A DNA stretch of 64,000 nt. Origin: Pseudarthrobacter sulfonivorans. GTDB taxonomy: Bacteria > Actinomycetota > Actinomycetes > Actinomycetales > Micrococcaceae. Positions 56,901 through 64,000 of the stretch are shown one piece after another; the first letter of the stretch is position 1; every line of letters starts with the position of its first letter. Below the pieces are notes generated by a model that was given only the letters and a program-made list of their open reading frames with translations, was not told the DNA's origin and ran no database searches. The stretch spans positions 930,001 through 994,000 of the forward strand of contig NZ_CP013747.1 of the NCBI RefSeq assembly GCF_001484605.1. The letters are read 5' to 3'. A program made the position numbers and the translations under genes.

Positions 56901-57934
56901 GCACGCATAGCGAAGAACCCCGTCCGTCGGAGGAAATTGACTACATGACGGACACGCGTCCGATCGCCGCCGGGGACACCGCTCCCGGCTGCAAGAAGCG
57001 CGATCCGATCGTGGTGGCGGAAAACGTCACCCGCAGCTTCGGCGGCATCAACGCCGTCGACGTCGAATACCTGGAGATCCCGCGGCACAAGATCACAGCG
57101 CTGATCGGCCCGAACGGTGCAGGTAAGACCACGCTCTTCAATCTGCTGACCGGATTCGATATGCCGAACTCGGGCAAATGGCAGTTCGAAGGCAACAGCC
57201 TCGCCGGCATTTCACCTTACAAAGTGGCACGGATGGGGATGGTGAGGACCTTCCAGCTGACAAAGGTCATGGGAAAGCTCACCGTCATGGAGAACATGCG
57301 GCTCGGCGGCTCGGAACAGCCCGGTGAGCGCCTCTCCAAGGCCCTGTTCAAGGGCCTCTGGGGCGGCCGGGAAAAGGAGATCACTGCCCAGGCGAACGTC
57401 CTGCTTGAGAAGTTCAAGCTGGACGCCAAGAAGGACGACTACGCTGCCTCCCTTTCCGGAGGCCAGCGGAAACTCCTGGAAATGGCACGTTCCCTGATGG
57501 TCAGGCCCAAGCTGGTCATGCTGGACGAGCCCATGGCAGGCGTCAACCCGGCGCTGACCCAGTCCCTCCTGGACCACATCAAGAACCTCAAGGCGGAAGG
57601 CATGACCGTGCTTTTCGTGGAGCACGACATGAACATGGTGCGCCATATTGCCGACTGGGTGGTGGTGATGGCCGAAGGAAAAATCGTTGCCGAGGGCCCT
57701 CCTGGCGAAGTCATGAAGAATCCCGCCGTCATCGACGCTTACCTGGGAGCCCATCACGACGTGGACCTTGGCGACACCGAGGGCATCAAGGAACTTGCAG
57801 CCGAGCTGGAAGCGGATGAGGAGTCGATTGTCGGTACTGAGAACGCGGGCATCATCGCCATCGATGTGCTCGAGCAGGAGCTCGAGGAGAATCGTGCGGA
57901 AGAACGACGCCGCAGAGAAAAGGACACAGAATGA
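56897..57934 (+). CDS. livG: Branched-chain amino acid ABC ATP-binding protein (LivG family)
   Basis: A 345-residue ATPase. Walker A is GPNGAGKTTLFNLLTG, the signature LSGGQRKLLEMARSL, and Walker B LVMLDEPMAGVNP, followed by the H-loop FVEHDMNMVR. Usual LivG proteins are about 255 residues. This one has an N-terminal extension of about 35 residues and an acidic C-terminal tail of about 55 (ADEESIVGTENAG, NRAEERRRREKDTE). It overlaps livM and livF by 4 bp each. Confidence 0.93.
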   Translation: MSTHSEEPRPSEEIDYMTDTRPIAAGDTAPGCKKRDPIVVAENVTRSFGGINAVDVEYLEIPRHKITALIGPNGAGKTTLFNLLTGFDMPNSGKWQFEGNSLAGISPYKVARMGMVRTFQLTKVMGKLTVMENMRLGGSEQPGERLSKALFKGLWGGREKEITAQANVLLEKFKLDAKKDDYAASLSGGQRKLLEMARSLMVRPKLVMLDEPMAGVNPALTQSLLDHIKNLKAEGMTVLFVEHDMNMVRHIADWVVVMAEGKIVAEGPPGEVMKNPAVIDAYLGAHHDVDLGDTEGIKELAAELEADEESIVGTENAGIIAIDVLEQELEENRAEERRRREKDTE

Positions 57935-58704
57935 GCGCCACGAGTGCGGCTCCCGCTGCCGGTAGCGCAGCAACCGACGATTCGGTCGTCAAGGTAACAA
58001 ACCTCGTTGCCGGCTACCTTCCCGGTGTGAATATCCTCAACGGTTGCAATATCGAGGCTCGCAAGGGCGAACTGATCGGCATCATCGGTCCCAACGGCGC
58101 TGGTAAATCGACTCTGCTCAAAGCGATGTTCGGTCTGGTGAAAGTCCATTCGGGCACCGTTGTGGTGCGTGGCCAGGACATCACCGGTTTAAAAGCCAAC
58201 AAGTTGGTCACCATGGGCGTGGGATTCGTCCCGCAGAACAACAACGTGTTCGCCACGCTGACGATCGAGGAGAACATGCAGATGGGCATGTTCCAGCGCC
58301 CCAAAGACTTCGCCGAGCGGTTTGATTTTGTGACCAGCCTGTTTCCTGAGCTCGGCAAGCGCCGGGCCCAGCGGGCTGGGTCGCTCTCCGGCGGCGAACG
58401 TCAGATGGTGGCCATGGGACGCGCGCTGATGATGGAGCCCGCCGTCCTGCTCCTTGATGAGCCCTCCGCAGGCCTCTCCCCTGTCAAGCAGGACGAAACC
58501 TTCCTGCGGGTGCACGAGATCAACCGGGCAGGCGTCTCGGTGATCATGGTGGAACAGAATGCCCGCCGTTGCCTCCAGATCTGCGACCGCGCCTATGTGC
58601 TTGACCAAGGAAGGGACGCTTACACCGGAACCGGGCGGGAACTGATGAAGGACCCTAAGGTGATCCAGCTCTATCTGGGTACGCTGGCTGACACCGTCGA
58701 CTAG
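57931..58704 (+). CDS. livF: Branched-chain amino acid ABC ATP-binding protein (LivF family)
   Basis: A 257-residue second ATPase of the importer. Walker A IIGPNGAGKSTLLKAMFG, signature SLSGGERQMVAMGRALM, Walker B VLLLDEPSAGLSP and H-loop MVEQNARRCLQIC are intact. It is the last gene of livHMGF, overlapping livG by 4 bp, and is followed by a strong hairpin terminator. It would form the ATPase heterodimer with LivG. Confidence 0.93.
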   Translation: MSATSAAPAAGSAATDDSVVKVTNLVAGYLPGVNILNGCNIEARKGELIGIIGPNGAGKSTLLKAMFGLVKVHSGTVVVRGQDITGLKANKLVTMGVGFVPQNNNVFATLTIEENMQMGMFQRPKDFAERFDFVTSLFPELGKRRAQRAGSLSGGERQMVAMGRALMMEPAVLLLDEPSAGLSPVKQDETFLRVHEINRAGVSVIMVEQNARRCLQICDRAYVLDQGRDAYTGTGRELMKDPKVIQLYLGTLADTVD

Positions 58705-58723
58705 CGGTTCAGGCAGTAGCTCC

Positions 58724-58759
58724 CAGAAGGGCCGTCACCAGCCGGTGGCGGCCCTTCTG
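58724..58759 (+). terminator. Terminator of the livHMGF operon
   Basis: A 16-bp stem with one mismatch (58724-58739 with 58744-58759) and a 4-nt loop lies 20 bp after the livF stop. Confidence 0.8.
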
Positions 58760-58847
58760 CGTGCCTGGCGTAGTTCCCCGGCGCGTTGGTACCGTCCGAG
58801 CGCCTCCGCAACCACCTGCTCGGGCGCCTGCACTCGTCCCTCCACGC

Positions 58848-58881
58848 AAAAGACCCCCGTCCGGTGTGGACGGGGGTCTTT
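58848..58881. terminator. Bidirectional terminator, mainly for the livK gene
   Basis: A 14-bp perfect stem (58849-58862 with 58868-58881) with A-runs on the left and T-runs on the right. It lies 16 bp past the livK stop and suits the minus-strand transcript. Confidence 0.85.
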
Positions 58882-58896
58882 ATGCAGGAAGCGGCT

Positions 58897-60249
58897 TTAC
58901 AGCTTGCCGAATTCTTCCTTGGACGGCGCGTACTTGTTGTCGTCCTGGTACTCGTAGATGCCGATGTAGGCTTCCGTCGGGTCGCCGGCGTCGGAGAACG
59001 TCACCGGACCTGACTGGCCGTCGTAGTCGATGTCCTTGCCGTTGCGGAGCAGCGTGACGCAGGAGGCGAAGTCGCTGCACTTCTCACCCGACTCCGAGAC
59101 TGCCTTGAGCTGCTTGGCAATCTCAACGCCGCTGGTGCTCTTGGCGGCCTCAGTGGCAAGGGCGATCAGGTTCACAGCATCGTAGGATTCACCTGCGTAG
59201 CTGTAGTCCTTCAGGGCCGGATCAATCGCAAGCAGTTTCTGCTTGAACGCTTCCTTGGCGAACGTGCCAGGGATGGTTCCCTGGGCGCCCTTCAGGGTCC
59301 CGGCCTGGAAGTCCTTGCTGTAGTCGGAAGTGTTGCCGTCCACAAGGAACATCTGGGTGGGCTTGACACCCTTGCCCGTCATCAGCGGCACGATGCTCTT
59401 GGCCTGGTCAAAGGTGATCAGGGCAATCGCGTCGGGCTTGGCCGCAATGACCTTGTCCACCTGGCTGCTGAACTGGGAGTCACCCTCGTTGAACAGCTCC
59501 TCCGCAACTACCTTGCCGCCGGCCGCTTCGAAGGCGGACTTGACGTTGCTGGCAAGGCCGGTTCCGTAGGCGTCGTTGAGTACGATCATGCCCACAGTCT
59601 GTGCACCACAAGTGGCCATGTAGTTGCCCAGGACCTTGCCCTGCAGCACATCTGAAGGCGCAGTACGCCAGTAGAGGCCCTTGTCATCCCAGGCGGTGAA
59701 ATCCGGGGAGGTGTTGGCGGGCGAGAACTGGATAACCCCGGCACCGGTGATCTGGTTGATGACCGTCTTGGACACACCCGAAGACGCGGCACCGATGATG
59801 GCGCTGACGCCCTGGCCGAGGAGCGCGCTGGTGGACTGCGTGGCGATATCTGTCTTGGTGTCGCCGGAGTCACGGTGGATCACTTCCACAGGCTTGCCCA
59901 GGACACCCCCGGCATCATTAACTTCCTTGATGCCAAGATTCACACCCGCAATTTCGGGCGGCCCGAGGAAGGACAGTGAGCCGGTGGTGGGGAGCAGGGA
60001 ACCCAGCTTGAGCGGCGTTTCCGTGACGGTGGTTGCAGGCGGAACAGCGCCTCCAGCGCCCGCCTTTGCTGTGCTTCCGGGAGCCGCGCCGGGAGCGGGG
60101 CAGGAGATCCCAGATGCTGACGTGGTGGTTTCTGTCGAGCTCGGGGTGGAGGTGCCACCACAGGCTGTAACCAGAAAGGCGACGCCGACGCTAAGCGCTG
60201 TGAGCTTAGCAAGACGGGGTGCCGCCGGGGAAAGTGAAATCATTGACAA
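58897..60249 (-). CDS. livK: Branched-chain amino acid ABC substrate-binding lipoprotein
   Basis: A 450-residue receptor for the facing livHMGF importer. A lipoprotein signal with lipobox FLVTACGG (Cys30) is followed by a Ser/Thr/Pro linker. A Peripla_BP_6 domain follows, with PLKLGSLLPTTGSLSFLGPPEIAGVNLGIKEVNDAGGVLG, VIHRDSGDTKTDIA and IIGAASSGVSKTVINQITGAGVIQFSPANTS. It is transcribed toward the operon rather than within it, and its own upstream CRP-type site suggests shared regulation. Confidence 0.92.
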   Translation of the reverse strand: MSMISLSPAAPRLAKLTALSVGVAFLVTACGGTSTPSSTETTTSASGISCPAPGAAPGSTAKAGAGGAVPPATTVTETPLKLGSLLPTTGSLSFLGPPEIAGVNLGIKEVNDAGGVLGKPVEVIHRDSGDTKTDIATQSTSALLGQGVSAIIGAASSGVSKTVINQITGAGVIQFSPANTSPDFTAWDDKGLYWRTAPSDVLQGKVLGNYMATCGAQTVGMIVLNDAYGTGLASNVKSAFEAAGGKVVAEELFNEGDSQFSSQVDKVIAAKPDAIALITFDQAKSIVPLMTGKGVKPTQMFLVDGNTSDYSKDFQAGTLKGAQGTIPGTFAKEAFKQKLLAIDPALKDYSYAGESYDAVNLIALATEAAKSTSGVEIAKQLKAVSESGEKCSDFASCVTLLRNGKDIDYDGQSGPVTFSDAGDPTEAYIGIYEYQDDNKYAPSKEEFGKL

Positions 60250-60342
60250 TCTCCTGGATCGAAAGGTGCGAACGGCCTTTGACGCGGATGATCAGGTGTT
60301 CCTGATTTAACTTCAAGCTAATGCATATCTTCGGCGGATATA

Positions 60343-60358
60343 AGTGACTGAGGTCACA
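60343..60358. promoter_or_regulatory. CRP/GlxR-type site upstream of livK
   Basis: AGTGA-CTGAGG-TCACA matches 9 of 10 positions of TGTGA-N6-TCACA. It lies about 94-109 bp upstream of the livK start, close to the spacing seen at livHMGF. Confidence 0.62.
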
Positions 60359-60468
60359 TCCTTATAACAGTCGTTGCATATGCGAAATCAATGAACGGGA
60401 AAGGTCTGTTGAGGTCACGCGGGAGGCGCGGAAGGGCGCGTCAGGAGGAACTCCCTAGGGAGAATTTG

Positions 60469-60542
60469 TACCCCAGGTGGGACTCGAACCCACAACACGC
60501 GGATTTTAAGTCCGCTGCCTCTGCCAATTGGGCTACTGGGGC
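60469..60542 (-). tRNA. tRNA with TAA anticodon (tRNA-Leu by anticodon)
   Basis: A 74-nt cloverleaf read on the minus strand. The acceptor stem GCCCCAG pairs with CTGGGGT (G1-U72 wobble), the anticodon stem GCGGA/TCCGC carries loop CTTAAAA with anticodon TAA, and the T arm GTGGG-TTCGAGT-CCCAC is perfect. The discriminator is A73. The variable loop is only 5 nt (GTGTT), whereas tRNA-Leu normally has a long class II arm. It lies 20 bp downstream of the ACT-GNAT gene. Confidence 0.9.
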
Positions 60543-60562
60543 GCCCGGTCAATGGTATCCCG

Positions 60563-61507
60563 TCATTCGCCCGCAAGCGGTCCGGCGTACCGGAACGTCC
60601 CGTGGACCCCGCCGGGCCAGACCGCCAGCGGGAGCAGCTGGAAGTGGTCCCCCCAGGCCGCGTCGGGAGGGAGGACGCCGAAGGACGCAGCCGGGACAAA
60701 GCCGAAGCGCGGGTAGTAATCGGTGCTGCCCAGCAACGCAATCCCGCCCTCCCCCGCCGCGTTGGCCCGGGCAATCGTGTCGTTCATGAGGGCAGTGCCG
60801 ATCCCATGGCGCTGCAGCCTTGGTGTCACACCGATGGGCCCGAGCCCAAGCAACCCGTAGTCGCCCACCCAGCCCCGTGTGCTGATCACATGGCCGACTA
60901 TCTCGTCGTCGAGCACCGCCACCACGCTGAACTCGGGCAGGTAGTCCTCGCACTCGAAGAGCCGGCGGAGCACGTCCACCTCGTCGGGCTCCCCGTCCAC
61001 CGGCAGGCCCGTGACCGGGGAGACCGCGAACGCCTCGCCCGTCAACGCGAGGATCTTGTCCCTGTCCGCAGCCGTCTCGTTCCTGAGCAGCAGCTCGGGC
61101 CGCGGCACGTGCCGGCTGGCCGCTGACAGCTCAGCTAGGGCTTCGACGGCGCGTGGTGCGTCCGCCACCGGCACCAGCAGGTGGTCGTGGTGGAAGCCGG
61201 CCAGCACGTTGCAGCTGATCCTGGCGTCGGTCAGGGCCTTCCCGACGGCGGCTGTCAGACCAACAGCCTCCAGCGCGGAGTGCACTTCCAGGGTAATCCA
61301 GGCCGCCACAAAGTCGTAGTGCAGCCCCAGGCTGTCTGCCCTTTCCCGCGGCAGGACGACCGTCAGGCCCTCGGCCTCACGGACGGCAGCTTCGATGCCG
61401 GGCTCGAGCGGCCTGCCATGCGGCCACAGGACGTAGACGTACTCCCCCTCCCGCAGCACCGGTTTCAGTGTTGCCAGCAGGGTCTGGAGGTTCTTTTCGC
61501 CAGTCAT
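60563..61507 (-). CDS. ACT-domain/GNAT N-acetyltransferase fusion protein
   Basis: A 314-residue protein. Residues about 5-130 form an ACT-like domain of the COG3602 type (DFVAAWITLEVHSALEAVGLTAAVGKALTDARISCNVLAGFHHDHLLVP). Residues about 138-314 form a GNAT domain (COG3153-like) with the acetyl-CoA loop LQRHGIGTALMNDTIARANAAG and the later LLGSTDYYPRFGFVPAA. ACT domains usually sense amino acids, so the fusion suggests acetylation controlled by an amino acid. Targets are unknown. Confidence 0.88.
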   Translation of the reverse strand: MTGEKNLQTLLATLKPVLREGEYVYVLWPHGRPLEPGIEAAVREAEGLTVVLPRERADSLGLHYDFVAAWITLEVHSALEAVGLTAAVGKALTDARISCNVLAGFHHDHLLVPVADAPRAVEALAELSAASRHVPRPELLLRNETAADRDKILALTGEAFAVSPVTGLPVDGEPDEVDVLRRLFECEDYLPEFSVVAVLDDEIVGHVISTRGWVGDYGLLGLGPIGVTPRLQRHGIGTALMNDTIARANAAGEGGIALLGSTDYYPRFGFVPAASFGVLPPDAAWGDHFQLLPLAVWPGGVHGTFRYAGPLAGE

Positions 61508-61547
61508 GCTGCCAGTCTAGAAGGGACACCAGGCGGGAAACGCCAAA

Positions 61548-61580
61548 ACGGCGGCTATCCCTCAAGGGGACAGCCGCCGT
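61548..61580 (-). terminator. Terminator of the ndh gene
   Basis: A 9-bp perfect stem (61548-61556 with 61572-61580), extended by an inner TCCC/GGGA pairing, lies 35 bp after the ndh stop. On the minus strand it is followed by TTTT. Confidence 0.75.
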
Positions 61581-61614
61581 CGGGCGTTACAAATGCTGTT
61601 TCGGGATGCCGGTG

Positions 61615-63114
61615 TTACTTGGCGTCCGCGGTGACCGACTGCTTGGGGTCCACGCTGGTGGCCTCCGCAGAGCCGGGCTTGGCCGCTCCGGCGGATGCCT
61701 CGGGCGCGCTGGCCGCCGGGGCGGGAGCAGCCGCAGCCGGCTTGGGAGCAGGAGTGGCAGCGGCCACGAAGGCACCACGCGGGTTGTCGAGGTCGATCAG
61801 CTGGGTGGTGTCGCGGCCCATAAAGAACGCGAGGATCCAACCCATGATGACGCGGACCTTGCGCTCCATGGTGGGCATGGCCATGCCGTGGTAGCCGCGG
61901 TGGGCCAGCCACGCGAGCGGGCCCTTGAGGCCGATGCGGCCCAGAATGTTGATGTTGGCAACACCCTTCCACTCGCCGAAGCCAGCCACAGCACCCAGGT
62001 TCTTGTGCTTGTAGTCCTTCAGCGGCTTGTCCCAGCGCGAAGCCCACAGGTTCTTGGCGAGGCGCTTGGCCTGGCGAAGTGCGTGCTGGGCGTTCGGGAC
62101 GCAGGTGCCGTCCGGCAGGCCGCTGCCCGTGAGGTCCGGCACGGCGGCGATGTCGCCGGCGGCCCAGGCGTTGTCGATGATGCCTTCATCGCCGGCGATG
62201 CGGAGGTCCGGCAGAACGCGGACGCGGCCGCGGGGTTCCAGCGGGAAGTCGGAGGAGCGGATCATCGGGTTGGCCTGCACGCCGGCAGTCCAGACGAGCG
62301 TGTCGGCTTCGAATTCCTGGGCGAGGGACTTGTCCGGGAGGTTGATGAGCTTCAGGGAGCCCTCAGCGCTGTCCAGGGAGGTGTTCAGCAGGACCTCGAT
62401 GCCGCGGCTGCGGAGGTGCTCCACAACCCACACGGCCTGCGGTGCCGTGACCTCGGGCATGATGCGGCCCATGGCTTCAACCAGGACGAAGCGTACTTCT
62501 TCCTGGCGGATGCGGGGGTTGTTCTTGACCGCGGCGCGGGCCAGGTCTTCCATTTCGGTGATGCACTCGATGCCGGCGAAGCCGCCACCGACAACCACGA
62601 ATGTCAGTGCCTTGGCACGGGCAGCGGGGTCCGCGATGGTGGACGCGGCCTCGAGGCGCTCCAGCACCTTGTTGCGAAGGGCCACAGCCTCTTCGATGGT
62701 CTTCAGGCCGATGCCCTTGTCCGCCAGGCCCTTGATGGGGAACGTGCGGGTGATGGCGCCTGCGGCCACCACAATGTCGAAGTAGGGGATCTCGATGTGC
62801 TCTCCGCCGTCCGCTGGCGCCACGACGGCGGTGCGGTTGGCGTGGTCGATCGAGGTGACGCTGCCCTGGATGAGTTCAGTCTGCTTCAGGTGCTGGCGGT
62901 GCGAGACCACTGCGTGGCGGGCCTCGATGTTGCCGCCGGCCACTTCGGGCAGGAAGGGCTGGTAAGTCATGTAGGGCAGTGGATCCACGAGGGTGACGAT
63001 GCCACCGGCATTCGCGATCTTCTTCTGCAGTTTGAGTGCTACGTACAGGCCGACGTACCCGCCGCCGACGACGAGTACCCTGGGACGGTCCTGGAGCTCT
63101 GGGGTGGTTGCCAT
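61615..63114 (-). CDS. ndh: Type II NADH dehydrogenase (NDH-2)
   Basis: A 499-residue FAD-dependent, non-proton-pumping NADH:quinone oxidoreductase. Two dinucleotide-binding folds are visible: VLVVGGGYVGLYVALKLQKK (FAD) and FVVVGGGFAGIECITEMEDL (NADH). The membrane-associated C-terminal region includes LAWLAHRGYHGMAMPTMERKVRVIMGWILAF. The final 70 residues are an Ala/Pro tail not needed for the fold. A CRP-type site overlaps the likely promoter. Confidence 0.94.
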   Translation of the reverse strand: MATTPELQDRPRVLVVGGGYVGLYVALKLQKKIANAGGIVTLVDPLPYMTYQPFLPEVAGGNIEARHAVVSHRQHLKQTELIQGSVTSIDHANRTAVVAPADGGEHIEIPYFDIVVAAGAITRTFPIKGLADKGIGLKTIEEAVALRNKVLERLEAASTIADPAARAKALTFVVVGGGFAGIECITEMEDLARAAVKNNPRIRQEEVRFVLVEAMGRIMPEVTAPQAVWVVEHLRSRGIEVLLNTSLDSAEGSLKLINLPDKSLAQEFEADTLVWTAGVQANPMIRSSDFPLEPRGRVRVLPDLRIAGDEGIIDNAWAAGDIAAVPDLTGSGLPDGTCVPNAQHALRQAKRLAKNLWASRWDKPLKDYKHKNLGAVAGFGEWKGVANINILGRIGLKGPLAWLAHRGYHGMAMPTMERKVRVIMGWILAFFMGRDTTQLIDLDNPRGAFVAAATPAPKPAAAAPAPAASAPEASAGAAKPGSAEATSVDPKQSVTADAK

Positions 63115-63134
63115 GATTTAAGGATACAACAGTT

Positions 63135-63150
63135 TGTGAAAATCTTCACT
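63135..63150. promoter_or_regulatory. CRP/GlxR-type site upstream of ndh
   Basis: TGTGA-AAATCT-TCACT matches 9 of 10 positions of TGTGA-N6-TCACA. It fills most of the 38-bp gap between the ndh start and the end of the protease gene, 21-36 bp before the ATG. That is close enough to overlap a core promoter. Confidence 0.55.
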
Positions 63151-63152
63151 AA

Positions 63153-64000
63153 CTACGTTTTGCCGCCTGAATCAACGGTTTGGAACGCGCCGGTATCGGG
63201 TTCCTCGCGCGCCGCTCCGGGGTTTCGGGCAGCCCTCCGCAGCTGGAAAACGGCTGCCCCGATGATCACTACAAAGAGGATCACCGAACCGATCACGACG
63301 ACGGCGCCAACGGCACTGTCACGCTGTGAGGGCGCCTCGGCCGCGGGCACAGTGGGCTCGGGCAGGGTAGGAACGGCACTGGCCACTTCGTCGGTGGGCA
63401 CCGGTGCCGGCGCACCAAGGTTGCCGCGGCGGTGCACGCGGATCCAGTCCGAGATGGAGCCGAGCGGGTTGGCGGCGGCTTCCGGGACGGAGTCCTTCAG
63501 GGCGGCCTCGGCGTTCAGCACGCCAAAGCCGTACAGCGGGTCTTTTCCGGCAGGACCGGCATCCTTGGCCGTGCTGACGATCCGGTTGATGACCTGCTTG
63601 GCGCTCATCTCCGGCCACTTGGAACGGATGAGTGCGGCCACACCGGCAACGATCGGGGCAGCTCCGGACGTTCCCGCCCATTCTGCGTAGCCGCCGCCGG
63701 GCAGCCCGCCCAGCAGGTTTTCAGCCGGGGCCGCCACACCGATGCTGATCCCCTGGGAGGACGAGTCGACGCTCGCTGTGCCCTTGCGGTCCAGGCCGGC
63801 GACGGTGAGGACGCCGGGGATGGTGGCGGGCGCTCCCACCTGGAGGTTGCCGCCTATCCGGTTTCCGGCGGCGGCCACGATCACCACATCCTTCTGTTCG
63901 GCATAGAGGAAGGCAGCGTCCCAGCTCTGGGGCCACTGCGGCGTGGCGCTGCCCAGCGAAATGTTAATGACTTTGGCCCCGTTGTCCACGGCCCAACGGA
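63153..64000 (-). CDS. S8 family subtilisin-like serine protease, mycosin-like (5' partial)
   Basis: The frame is open to the right edge, so the N-terminus and the catalytic Asp and His lie outside. Visible are the oxyanion Asn (VIVAAAGNRIGGNLQVGAP) and the catalytic Ser in AGTSGAAPIVAGVAALIRSKWP. A Pro-rich linker follows, then a single C-terminal membrane helix (AVGAVVVIGSVILFVVIIGAAVFQLRR). This layout is typical of mycosins of type VII secretion, though generic cell-wall subtilisins share it. No ESX core gene is visible in the window. It ends 38 bp upstream of the ndh start on the same strand. Confidence 0.87.
   Translation of the reverse strand, partial: RWAVDNGAKVINISLGSATPQWPQSWDAAFLYAEQKDVVIVAAAGNRIGGNLQVGAPATIPGVLTVAGLDRKGTASVDSSSQGISIGVAAPAENLLGGLPGGGYAEWAGTSGAAPIVAGVAALIRSKWPEMSAKQVINRIVSTAKDAGPAGKDPLYGFGVLNAEAALKDSVPEAAANPLGSISDWIRVHRRGNLGAPAPVPTDEVASAVPTLPEPTVPAAEAPSQRDSAVGAVVVIGSVILFVVIIGAAVFQLRRAARNPGAAREEPDTGAFQTVDSGGKT

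Overview
This 64 kb window is a high-GC, densely coding chromosomal segment from an actinobacterium. It most resembles the Arthrobacter/Pseudarthrobacter group (Micrococcales). That placement is an inference from content: a mycothiol-conjugate amidase (Mca), a WhiB regulator, a GT39 protein mannosyltransferase, DUF3499, DUF4245, DUF4307 and DUF5719 proteins, a PIN-PhoH protein, frequent GTG/TTG starts, and stretches whose gene order matches Mycobacterium tuberculosis as I remember it. I see no rRNA, CRISPR array, transposase or phage gene. One tRNA is present. About 57 protein genes are called; the first and last run off the window.

Layout. 1-3511: a DUF58 protein and a transglutaminase-like membrane protein. 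3594-9467: succinate-semialdehyde dehydrogenase, the divergent rsmI/pmt pair, and an acyl-CoA-synthetase-like gene lacking its C-terminal domain. 9488-13854: membrane and envelope genes (TIGR01906, SpoIIM, RDD) and an L,D-transpeptidase. 13918-24095: ahcY, Trm112, DUF3499, a zincin-like protein, DUF5719, a 1110-residue GT2 membrane protein, WhiB, TIGR03089 and GtrA. 24269-30005: purK-purE-LCP, manA and a FemAB-type protein. 30115-31092 is an uncharacterised nuclease-fold protein with a copy of a palindromic repeat on each side. 31155-39999: glpX, DUF4245, carbonic anhydrase, fumC, a TetR-MFS pair, a prepilin peptidase and two small genes. 40037-40289 is a large intergenic inverted repeat. 40342-49599: PIN-PhoH, cis-prenyltransferase, TrhA, Mca, DUF4307, greA, rhomboid, ilvA and an AI-2E-family transporter. 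49640-53155: an aldose-epimerase-like gene divergent from galT-galK. 53256-60249: a Bax-inhibitor-1 protein, then a complete branched-chain amino-acid-type ABC transporter (livHMGF) with its lipoprotein receptor on the facing strand. 60469-64000: tRNA-Leu(TAA), an ACT-GNAT fusion, type II NADH dehydrogenase and a subtilisin-like protease.

How genes work together. Much of the window serves the cell envelope: Pmt, LCP, FemAB, manA, GT2, L,D-transpeptidase, cis-prenyltransferase and the transglutaminase protein. The galactose genes look like a small Leloir operon with three direct repeats, about 20 bp apart, between it and the divergent epimerase. The two halves of the LIV transporter each carry a CRP/GlxR-type palindrome (TGTGA-N6-TCACA-like) upstream; further matches lie before the TIGR03089 gene and ndh.

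The most interesting items for follow-up are: the CRP-type sites shared by the split LIV transporter; the repeat-flanked gene at 30115-31092, where two repeat copies also provide the stop codons of the preceding genes; the large inverted repeat at 40037-40289; a terminator-like hairpin in the greA leader; a LivH permease with an added signal-peptide and extracytoplasmic domain; and the truncated acyl-CoA synthetase. None proves a new system by itself. All are read by eye without database searches.
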